This document shows, piece after piece, positions 1 to 5,899 of a stretch of 18,296 nt of DNA (its first letter is position 1; every line of letters starts with the position of its first letter). The stretch comes from an uncultured Haemophilus sp. (GTDB taxonomy: Bacteria; Pseudomonadota; Gammaproteobacteria; Enterobacterales; Pasteurellaceae): positions 1 to 18,296 of the forward strand of contig CABSXY010000008.1 of assembly GCA_902481695.1 (NCBI GenBank), given 5' to 3'. The notes beneath the pieces were generated by a model, which did not search any database, was not told where the DNA came from, and saw nothing but the letters and a program-made list of their open reading frames with translations. The position numbers and the translations under genes are program-made.

Positions 1-11
1 AAAATAAATGA

Positions 12-155
12 GCCCTGATTGCGGAACGCTTGCAACAAAGCGGTTATCAAGTTTTCGTAACTGCTATTACTCAAGGTCAACTAAAAGAGATGCAAGTGGG
101 AAAAGGAAAATTGTTCCAAGTAGATACTGGTAAGATCACCGAATTGCAGCCATAA
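12..155 (+). pseudogene. 3' end or remnant of an unrecognised gene
   Basis: A protein-like reading frame ends at TAA 153-155 and reads back as about 47 residues, beginning ALIAERLQQSGYQ and ending KITELQP. Going further upstream it meets an in-frame TGA at 9-11, and the other two forward frames also have stops in the first 18 bases. It is therefore either a gene broken by a frameshift or nonsense change near the window edge, or a remnant. The helix-then-GYQVFV pattern followed by QVGKG faintly recalls the second half of a SPOR (peptidoglycan-binding) domain, but this is too weak for a name. No ribosome-binding site is seen before any possible internal start. It converges on nagA, with a terminator between them. 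Confidence 0.35.
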
Positions 156-187
156 AAAATAACCCGATCTGTTTAAGGATCGGATTA
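154..187 (-). terminator. Intrinsic terminator of the nan-nag operon
   Basis: On the minus strand TAATCCGATC (187-178) pairs with GATCGGGTTA (169-160) to give a 10-bp stem with one G-U pair and an 8-base loop, followed directly by six Ts (159-154). It lies 31 bases after the nagA stop, so it closes the leftward operon. On the plus strand the same hairpin has only a weak T tract. Confidence 0.85.
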
Positions 188-210
188 CGTTTAAAATAAT
201 ATAACTTTTG

Positions 211-219
211 ACCGCACTT
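211..219 (-). repeat. DNA uptake signal (USS) at nagA stop
   Basis: The core AAGTGCGGT lies on the minus strand. Its first A is the last base but two of the reversed nagA stop region, so the TAA stop runs straight into the signal. Confidence 0.85.
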
Positions 220-1364
220 TAGTTTGGTTTCCATTCGCCGTTTAATACAGTACCAATCACGTCATAATCTTTTGTGAATACCGCCAAGTTTGCTACTTTT
301 CCGGCTTCAACTGAGCCTAAACGATCATCTACGCCAATCGCTCTCGCAGGATAAAGGTTACTCATGCGAATCGCTTCTGCTAATGGAATTTCTACATATT
401 CCACAGCATTTTTGATGGACTCCATCATGGTAATCGATGCACCTGCAATTGTGCCATTTGCATCGTAGCAACGACCTTCTTTCACATAAATCGGTTTTCC
501 TACAAAAGTGAAGGTTTCCAATTCAGGTGGTGCACCTGCAGCAGCAAGAGAATCGGTTACAATGCAAAGTTTGTCACCTTTCGCTTTTTTATCTAAGCGA
601 ACGTTACCAAAGTTCACATGCACGCCATCTACAATAATCCCCGTGTAAACATCGGAGTCTAACACGGCACCAACTACGCCCATCGCACGTCCTGAACTGA
701 TCGGTGACATCGCATTATGTAAGTGTGTCGCAAAAGTTGCCCCTTTATGAAAGGCGGCTTTTGCTACTTCATAAGTCGCATTAGAATGACCTATAGATAC
801 GATAATCCCCGCTCTTACAAAGTCAGGAATATATTGCACCGTTGGGTTTTCAGCGGCAATGGTCAGTTTGGTGATAACATCCGCGTTATCACATAAGAAA
901 TCTTTCATCTCTGGCGTCGCTTCACGGATATATTCCGGGCGGTGCACACCTTTTTTCTCTAAGCTCAAATAAGGTCCTTCGATATGTAAGCCAAGCGCTT
1001 GGTTTTTATGCTTATTCAAATATTCACGCATGATACTTACTGCGCGTTTAATATCTTCATCTGGTGCAGTAATAAACGTTGGTAAGAAACTGGTACAGCC
1101 TGATTTTAAGTTCGTGGCTTGCATAATTTCTAATGTTTCCACGCTTGTTTGATCGTTAAACATCACGCCACCACAGCCATTTAATTGCAAATCAATAAAA
1201 CCTGCTGTGAGATTATGACCTTGTAAATCAATAGTGTTAATCCCACTTTCTAATTCGCTTTGTGGAATAACGGCTTGAACATATTCCCCTTCAATAACCA
1301 CTGCATAATCTCTTAACACTTCATTTTTCGTGTAGATTACGCTGTTAATTAATGCATACTTCAT
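219..1364 (-). CDS. nagA: N-acetylglucosamine-6-phosphate deacetylase
   Basis: NagA removes acetate from GlcNAc-6-phosphate to give glucosamine-6-phosphate in the cytoplasm. It is the step where sialic acid breakdown and GlcNAc uptake meet. The 381-residue protein has the amidohydrolase-type TIM-barrel motifs: DLQLNGCGG near residues 58-66, HIEGPY with the metal-binding Glu129, GHSNAT with His193, THLHNAM with His214, and VTDS with the catalytic Asp271. These sit two residues before the equivalent E. coli positions. Two ATGs are adjacent (1365-1367 and 1362-1364). The second is chosen because it is better spaced from AGGAAGG and gives the family's 381-residue length. It is the last gene of the leftward operon, 36 bases after nagB, and is followed by a terminator. 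Confidence 0.97.
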   Translation of the reverse strand: MKYALINSVIYTKNEVLRDYAVVIEGEYVQAVIPQSELESGINTIDLQGHNLTAGFIDLQLNGCGGVMFNDQTSVETLEIMQATNLKSGCTSFLPTFITAPDEDIKRAVSIMREYLNKHKNQALGLHIEGPYLSLEKKGVHRPEYIREATPEMKDFLCDNADVITKLTIAAENPTVQYIPDFVRAGIIVSIGHSNATYEVAKAAFHKGATFATHLHNAMSPISSGRAMGVVGAVLDSDVYTGIIVDGVHVNFGNVRLDKKAKGDKLCIVTDSLAAAGAPPELETFTFVGKPIYVKEGRCYDANGTIAGASITMMESIKNAVEYVEIPLAEAIRMSNLYPARAIGVDDRLGSVEAGKVANLAVFTKDYDVIGTVLNGEWKPN

Positions 1365-1393
1365 CATACCTTCCTAAAATCAAATTAAAATTA

Positions 1394-1402
1394 ACCGCAC
1401 TT
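1394..1402 (-). repeat. DNA uptake signal (USS) at nagB stop
   Basis: AAGTGCGGT on the minus strand begins inside the nagB TAA stop codon (1403-1401), in the short nagB-nagA gap. Confidence 0.85.
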
Positions 1403-2204
1403 ATAATACACTATGAATCGCGCGTCCTTCCAATTCAGTAAAATATTTCACTGTTTTGACTTTCAATTCTTGCAATGCTGGCTCATCACATACCAAAACG
1501 AAATGACGATGAAGCTGTAAAGCACTCACTGTCCAAAGGTGATTAATACTGCCCTCTACGGCTGCTTGTACGGCTAAGGCTTTATTATGACCCGTTGCTA
1601 AAATCATTACTTCTTCTGCATCAAGTAATGTCCCTACACCGATTGTTAAGGCATATTTTGGTACTTGATTTACGTCATTATTAAAGAAACGAGAATTCGC
1701 GATAATAGTATCTGGCGTTAAAGTTTTAATACGGGTACGCGAACTTAAAGAAGACGCAGGTTCATTAAAAGCAATATGCCCATCAACACCTACACCGCCC
1801 ATAAACAAATGAATTTTGCCGTAAGATTTAATTTTTTCTTCATAACGGCGGCATTCTTCATCATGGTCATTGGTATTACCATTTAAAATATTGATATTTT
1901 GCGGTTGAATATCAATATGGTTGAAGAAATTATTATGCATAAAACTGTGATAGCTTTCTGGATGTTCTTTTGGTAAACCCACATATTCATCCATATTGAA
2001 AGTCACCACATGTTTAAAACTCACTTCTCCTGCTTGATTTAATTTAATCAATTCTTGATAGGTCTTAAGTGGCGTACCACCTGTTGGTAAACCTAATACA
2101 AAAGGACGTTCTGCTGTAGGTTTAAAATGATTAATTCGATCAGCAATATGACGCGCCGCCCAACGGCTGACTTGTTGTTCATTGTTCAGAGGAATGAGAC
2201 GCAT
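1401..2204 (-). CDS. nagB: Glucosamine-6-phosphate deaminase
   Basis: NagB converts glucosamine-6-phosphate to fructose-6-phosphate and ammonia, passing the carbon into glycolysis. The 267-residue protein is very like E. coli NagB. It starts MRLIPL and carries the TGGTP phosphate loop near 41-45, FNMDEYVGLP with catalytic Asp72, and DGHIAFNEP with Asp141, His143 and Glu148. A frame eight codons longer exists upstream, but the ATG at 2204 is preferred because it follows AAGGAAGG and matches the universal family start. The gene lies 91 bases after nanA, the longest gap in the operon, which contains a hairpin. It is 36 bases before nagA. In E. coli the enzyme is allosterically activated by GlcNAc-6-phosphate; that has not been tested from sequence here. 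Confidence 0.97.
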   Translation of the reverse strand: MRLIPLNNEQQVSRWAARHIADRINHFKPTAERPFVLGLPTGGTPLKTYQELIKLNQAGEVSFKHVVTFNMDEYVGLPKEHPESYHSFMHNNFFNHIDIQPQNINILNGNTNDHDEECRRYEEKIKSYGKIHLFMGGVGVDGHIAFNEPASSLSSRTRIKTLTPDTIIANSRFFNNDVNQVPKYALTIGVGTLLDAEEVMILATGHNKALAVQAAVEGSINHLWTVSALQLHRHFVLVCDEPALQELKVKTVKYFTELEGRAIHSVL

Positions 2205-2235
2205 AATAACCTTCCTTATCAGTACCACACCGACA

Positions 2236-2269
2236 TTCTTTCCTCCCCGATTGAAGAGAGAGGAAAGAA
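2236..2269 (-). other. Hairpin in the nanA-nagB gap
   Basis: TTCTTTCCTC (2236-2245) is a perfect 10-base inverted repeat with GAGGAAAGAA (2260-2269), enclosing a 14-base loop. No T tract follows on either strand, so it is not a standard terminator. Inside an operon it could be an RNA processing or stabilising element that separates nanEKRA from nagBA levels. That role is inference. Confidence 0.5.
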
Positions 2270-2271
2270 GT

Positions 2272-2280
2272 AAGTGCGGT
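2272..2280 (+). repeat. DNA uptake signal (USS), nanA-nagB gap
   Basis: AAGTGCGGT on the plus strand, three bases after the hairpin arm and 16 bases from the nanA stop. Confidence 0.85.
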
Positions 2281-2295
2281 CACTTTTCCATTAAT

Positions 2296-3174
2296 TTATA
2301 AATATTTTGCTTTTAACTCTTTCGCTTTCGCTAATTGCTCTGGTGTTGCTTTCGCTGTCATTGGCTCACGGCAATAACCTGCATCCACACCTTCTAATTT
2401 CAATAACTCTTTGATTGTGAGATATAAGCCATTCGCTAAAATGCCTTCGATAAGGTCATTGGTCACGTGTTGAACTTGAAGCGCATCAGCCAATTTACCT
2501 TGTTTGGTTAATTCAAAGATTTGTCTTGCACGCACACCATTTACGTTGAATGTACTGCCGATCGCACCATCTACACCAAGAGATACTGCCGGCACCATCA
2601 TTTCATCAAAACCAGCCCAAATGAGGTGATTTGGATAAGCTTTTTTCAAGCGTTCTAATAGATAGAAATCCCCAGCGGTAAATTTCACACCTAGCACTTT
2701 CGGGTTTTTATAAAGTTCGCCAAATTGCTCAATCCCCATATTCACGCCTGTTAAGAACGGAATTGAGTACACGATCATGTTATTGCCTGTTTCAGCAATG
2801 ATAGTGTCATAGTAATGTTTGATTTCAGGGAAGCTGAATTTATAGTAGAACGGGGTTACTGCAGAAAGACTGTCATAGCCTAATTCCGTTGCATATTTAC
2901 CTAATTCCACTGCTTCATGTAAGTTCACACTACCCACTTGTGCGATTAGCGCGACTTGGTCTTTTGCTTCATCTTTCGCAATACGGAAAATTTGTTTTTT
3001 CTCTTCCGTAGAAAGCATGAAGTTTTCACCTGTTGAACCGCCTACATATAAACCATCAATTTTCATCTTATCAATGTTATAGCGAATGATTTCACGCAAA
3101 CCTTTTTCATTGATAGAGCCATCTTCATTGAATGATACTAATAACGCACTAAAAATACCTTTTAAGTTACGCAT
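2296..3174 (-). CDS. nanA: N-acetylneuraminate lyase
   Basis: NanA splits N-acetylneuraminic acid into N-acetylmannosamine and pyruvate, the first step of sialic acid breakdown. The 292-residue protein belongs to the class I aldolases of the DHDPS/NAL family. It shows GGSTGE at 45-50, the catalytic tyrosine in VYSIPF (Tyr136) and the Schiff-base lysine in GVKFTAGD (Lys164), one residue before the E. coli positions. The start codon is preceded by TAGGAG, which also contains the stop of the upstream regulator gene 9 bases away, so the two are likely translationally coupled. It stands fourth in the leftward operon. Confidence 0.97.
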   Translation of the reverse strand: MRNLKGIFSALLVSFNEDGSINEKGLREIIRYNIDKMKIDGLYVGGSTGENFMLSTEEKKQIFRIAKDEAKDQVALIAQVGSVNLHEAVELGKYATELGYDSLSAVTPFYYKFSFPEIKHYYDTIIAETGNNMIVYSIPFLTGVNMGIEQFGELYKNPKVLGVKFTAGDFYLLERLKKAYPNHLIWAGFDEMMVPAVSLGVDGAIGSTFNVNGVRARQIFELTKQGKLADALQVQHVTNDLIEGILANGLYLTIKELLKLEGVDAGYCREPMTAKATPEQLAKAKELKAKYL

Positions 3175-3183
3175 TTTTCTCTC

Positions 3184-4050
3184 CTATTTAATACGTTGTT
3201 CTAAAATGACATTTAATGTTTTTTGCTTTATTTTGACCGCACTTTCCTGCGATGCCTGTACCAATAAAGCATAAATTAAATCTAATACGAATAATTGAGC
3301 AATCTTCGTGCCGATAGAGTCGCCTTGTAACTTGCCTTGCTTATTGCCATTCACCAAAACAAGATCAGCATATTCAGTGATGGGAGAACGCAAGCTGTGC
3401 GTAATCGCAATGGTTTTGGCACCGTTTTCTTTGGCGATTTTCATGGTATGAGTGGTTTCTTGAGAATAACCGGAATGGCTCAAACCAATTGCCACATCTT
3501 TTTTCGTCAATAAAGATGCCTGCATATACATAAAATGGTTGTTACCTGTCGCATCCACTTGCACACCGATACGCATTAGTTTATTTTTAGCATCTTCCGC
3601 AGTAATACCGGATGTACCCACACCAAATAAAAAGACACGATTTGCTTGCTGAATGGCTTTTACTGCCTCCTCCAACTGCTCAAAATCTAATAAATTAATG
3701 GTTTCATCCATCACGTTATTGATGGCAGATTTCAGCTTATGCGCGATATTCAATGAGTTGTCAGAATCGGTAATATCGGAATCTAATACGGTGTTATCTT
3801 TGCCATCCTTCGTCGCAAGCTCGATGGATAATTCCAATTTAAAATCGCTGAAGCCTTTAAAGCCGAGAGTACGGCAAAAACGCACAAAGGTCGCTTCCCC
3901 GACTTCTAAATGAGCCGCAATTTCAGCTAGAGGACATTGCACCACAAGATCAGGATTCAATAAAATCGCATCCGCAATTTTCTTCTCCGTTTTCGTTAAA
4001 CTGCGATATAACGAGCTGATGGTATTTAAAATATTGCCATTTTTAGCCAT
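3184..4050 (-). CDS. nanR: RpiR-family sialic acid/amino-sugar regulator
   Basis: The 288-residue protein has an N-terminal RpiR-type helix-turn-helix (about residues 38-66, with LAEIAAHLEVGEATFVRFCR) and a C-terminal SIS sugar-phosphate-binding domain (about 125-260, with FGVGTSG and GLSHSGYSQET). It matches in length and arrangement the H. influenzae protein called SiaR or NanR, which from the literature represses the nan-nag and transporter genes and responds to glucosamine-6-phosphate together with CRP. This is unrelated to the GntR-type NanR of E. coli. Its start overlaps the end of nanK by 8 bases. The likely target is the divergent region upstream of nanE. A DNA uptake signal is embedded in the last fifth of the coding sequence (3236-3244). 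Confidence 0.93.
   Translation of the reverse strand: MAKNGNILNTISSLYRSLTKTEKKIADAILLNPDLVVQCPLAEIAAHLEVGEATFVRFCRTLGFKGFSDFKLELSIELATKDGKDNTVLDSDITDSDNSLNIAHKLKSAINNVMDETINLLDFEQLEEAVKAIQQANRVFLFGVGTSGITAEDAKNKLMRIGVQVDATGNNHFMYMQASLLTKKDVAIGLSHSGYSQETTHTMKIAKENGAKTIAITHSLRSPITEYADLVLVNGNKQGKLQGDSIGTKIAQLFVLDLIYALLVQASQESAVKIKQKTLNVILEQRIK
3236..3244 (-). repeat. DNA uptake signal (USS) within nanR
   Basis: AAGTGCGGT on the minus strand within the 3' part of the regulator gene, followed by CAAAAT as in the extended uptake consensus. Confidence 0.85.
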
Positions 4051-4981
4051 AAACCACTCCCGTATTTTTTGCTTGTAATAAGCAATCTTTTACCCAGTAA
4101 GCTGCACCAATCAAGCCAGCATCTTGCCCGAATTTAGCACTTTCTAATTCACAATGATAAACAGCAGGAAGTTCACTTAATAAAGATTGAACCAACGGTA
4201 AATAACCTTCTGCCAATCCGACACTACCGCCAACTACGACTTTCTGCATATCTAAGCCGATCTTCAAATCCGCAATTAAATTCGCGATAGCTTGAGCTGA
4301 ACGCGTGACAAGTGCGGTCGCTTTTTCATCATTTTGACGGAAACGCACAAAGACTTCTTTTGGATCGCAAGGATCATCCCATTGAGAAGAAACTGCTTCA
4401 ATCGCGCGACCTGATGCAATGGCTTCAACACAACCACGGCGACCACATCCACAAACGGGGCCATTAGGATCGGCCAAAGTATGACCAATATGCCCTGCAA
4501 TGCCGTTTGGCTCAGTGAGCAAACGATGATTTAAAATTAAACCGCCCCCTACGCCTGTGGAAACCGTAATAAAGGTAAAATTTTGCACATCATCAGGATT
4601 TTGTAGTTGATACTCTGCATAGGCTGCAGCTTGCACGTCATTAAGCAACCCAATCGGTTTATCAGTGTGCTGTGCAATGCTGTCTTTTAGCGGAAATTGG
4701 GCTAATCCACCCAAGTTTTTAGGGTTAAGTGCAGTCAGAATGCCTTGATTAATAATGCCCGTTGAAGCAACGGCAACATAATCAAACTGCCCTTCATATT
4801 CTTTTAGCAACTGAGCAAGGGTTTGATGCATCGCTTGTGCGGCATCATCTTGTGGCGTGGAAATCTGTTTTCGCTGCTCAATTTCGCCATTTTTCACAAT
4901 AGCAGAAGCAATTTTCGTGCCACCAATATCTAATGCCAAACAACGCTGTAATGCTTGGCCACTATCCACTGTTAATGACAT
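4043..4981 (-). CDS. nanK: N-acetylmannosamine kinase (ROK family)
   Basis: NanK phosphorylates ManNAc to ManNAc-6-phosphate in the cytoplasm. The 312-residue protein has the ROK/actin-like ATP-binding start LALDIGGTKIA (about 15-25), STGVGGG at 141-147, the catalytic Asp115 in GLLND, and the zinc motif with His167 in GHIGH and Cys177, Cys179 and Cys184 in CGCGRRGC. From memory the H. influenzae enzyme begins about 12 residues later. Here there is no start codon at that point, and the ATG at 4981 has a well-placed GGAAGA, so the short N-terminal extension is accepted. It is 11 bases after nanE and overlaps nanR by 8. A DNA uptake signal lies inside at 4310-4318. Confidence 0.94.
   Translation of the reverse strand: MSLTVDSGQALQRCLALDIGGTKIASAIVKNGEIEQRKQISTPQDDAAQAMHQTLAQLLKEYEGQFDYVAVASTGIINQGILTALNPKNLGGLAQFPLKDSIAQHTDKPIGLLNDVQAAAYAEYQLQNPDDVQNFTFITVSTGVGGGLILNHRLLTEPNGIAGHIGHTLADPNGPVCGCGRRGCVEAIASGRAIEAVSSQWDDPCDPKEVFVRFRQNDEKATALVTRSAQAIANLIADLKIGLDMQKVVVGGSVGLAEGYLPLVQSLLSELPAVYHCELESAKFGQDAGLIGAAYWVKDCLLQAKNTGVVYG
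4310..4318 (+). repeat. DNA uptake signal (USS) within nanK
   Basis: AAGTGCGGT on the plus strand, antisense to nanK. Confidence 0.85.
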
Positions 4982-4992
4982 GTCTTCTTCCT

Positions 4993-5682
4993 TTATTTTT
5001 TTGCTGAATGAATGGCTTTAGCAAACCAACTTACGATATGCTCTAAGCGAGTTAATGCAGAACCTACTGTCACACAATAAGCGCCAATTTCAATGGCTGT
5101 TTTCGCCAACTCAGGTGTGTTATAACGCCCTTCAGCCATAACTCGACAACCTGCCGCTTTCAAATCTTTGACTAATTGATAATCAGGTTCTTCCGGCACA
5201 GCGCCACCTGTATAGCCTGACATCGTACTCCCCACGATATCAAAACCCAATTTTTGGCAGTACAAGCCTTCTTCTAAATTCGAACAATCCGCCATGGCTA
5301 AACAACCTAATTCGTGGATTTTTTTGACCGCACTTTCAATATCTACCGGTCTAGGACGATTTGTCCCATCCACGGCAATAATGTCTGCCCCCGCTTTCGC
5401 TAAATCTTCAATATCATGCAAAAATGGGGTAATTCGCACTGGGCTGTCAGGTAAATCACGTTTCACAATACCAATAATCGGCACATTCACGGTAGGGCGT
5501 GTTGCTTTGAGATTTTCTACGCCCTCTATACGCAATCCGGCTGCGCCACCAATAACAGAAGCCTGTGCCATCGCCGCCACGATTTCTGGTTTATCCATCG
5601 GGCCGTCATCGACAGGCTGACAAGAAGCAATAAGACCAAATTTGATTTTATCTAAGACTTCATTATGTGATAACTTCGACAT
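4993..5682 (-). CDS. nanE: N-acetylmannosamine-6-phosphate 2-epimerase
   Basis: NanE converts ManNAc-6-phosphate to GlcNAc-6-phosphate, the substrate of NagA. The 229-residue protein is a NanE-type TIM barrel, with GLIASCQPVDDGPMD near the N-terminus, VPIIGIVKRDLPDSPVRITP in the middle, DIIAVDGT and the conserved MADCSN and MAEGRYNTPE segments. The frame stays open 49 codons further upstream. The ATG at 5682 is chosen because it follows AGGAG by 5 bases and gives the usual family length, while the longer version would run over the CRP and promoter region. It is the first gene of the leftward operon and is divergent from the PTS gene. A DNA uptake signal lies at 5327-5335. Confidence 0.96.
   Translation of the reverse strand: MSKLSHNEVLDKIKFGLIASCQPVDDGPMDKPEIVAAMAQASVIGGAAGLRIEGVENLKATRPTVNVPIIGIVKRDLPDSPVRITPFLHDIEDLAKAGADIIAVDGTNRPRPVDIESAVKKIHELGCLAMADCSNLEEGLYCQKLGFDIVGSTMSGYTGGAVPEEPDYQLVKDLKAAGCRVMAEGRYNTPELAKTAIEIGAYCVTVGSALTRLEHIVSWFAKAIHSAKK
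5327..5335 (-). repeat. DNA uptake signal (USS) within nanE
   Basis: AAGTGCGGT on the minus strand, followed by an AT-rich run (CAAAAAAA) as in the extended uptake consensus. Confidence 0.85.
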
Positions 5683-5734
5683 ATAAACTCCTATATTAGA
5701 CAGTAACACTTGGTTTCCTTTTGGCTCTTCAGTC

Positions 5735-5763
5735 ATTATAGTAAAACTCACACCATAAAAAAA
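5735..5763 (-). promoter_or_regulatory. Predicted promoter of the nanE operon
   Basis: A perfect -10 box TATAAT lies on the minus strand at 5740-5735. The hexamer 17 bases upstream is TTTTTT, a poor -35, as expected for a promoter that needs an activator. The start of transcription would be near 5728, which puts the centre of the CRP-site candidate at about -70. Confidence 0.5.
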
Positions 5764-5790
5764 TATTTTTTGAAGTGCCATTTCAAATTT

Positions 5791-5806
5791 TGTGATCGGC
5801 TTCTCA
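5791..5806. promoter_or_regulatory. CRP-binding site candidate
   Basis: TGTGATCGGCTTCTCA fits the TGTGA-N6-TCACA pattern with one mismatch and has AT-rich flanks (AAATTT and ATTTT). It sits in the shared region between nanE and the PTS gene. It is about 70 bases upstream of the predicted nanE start. It is also about 44 bases upstream of a possible start for the PTS gene that would use TATACA at 5831-5836, so one site could serve both directions. Literature on H. influenzae reports joint control of this locus by CRP and SiaR. Confidence 0.6.
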
Positions 5807-5860
5807 ATTTTGAGATAAAGTGACAACATCTATACAAAATATTTTTTTTTACTTTAAAAT

Positions 5861-5882
5861 ATGAAGTAATACTTCATTACTT
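5861..5882. promoter_or_regulatory. Palindromic operator candidate before the PTS gene
   Basis: ATGAAGTAATACTTCAT (5861-5877) is a perfect 8-1-8 palindrome. It overlaps a second inverted repeat, AAGTAAT (5864-5870) with ATTACTT (5876-5882). It lies 18 bases before the PTS start codon and about 7 bases before its ribosome-binding site. A short AT-rich palindrome of this kind would suit a dimeric RpiR-type repressor such as the NanR/SiaR encoded nearby. The assignment is inference. Confidence 0.5.
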
Positions 5883-5899
5883 ATAAATAGGAGAAAAAA

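Noticed and set aside
9..11. In-frame TGA as a selenocysteine codon
   Set aside because: No selenocysteine insertion hairpin is evident after it and the context is not a known selenoprotein.
5683..5829. 49-codon N-terminal extension of nanE
   Set aside because: The frame is open, but the AGGAG-preceded ATG at 5682 fits the family length and the extension would cover the promoter and CRP-site region.
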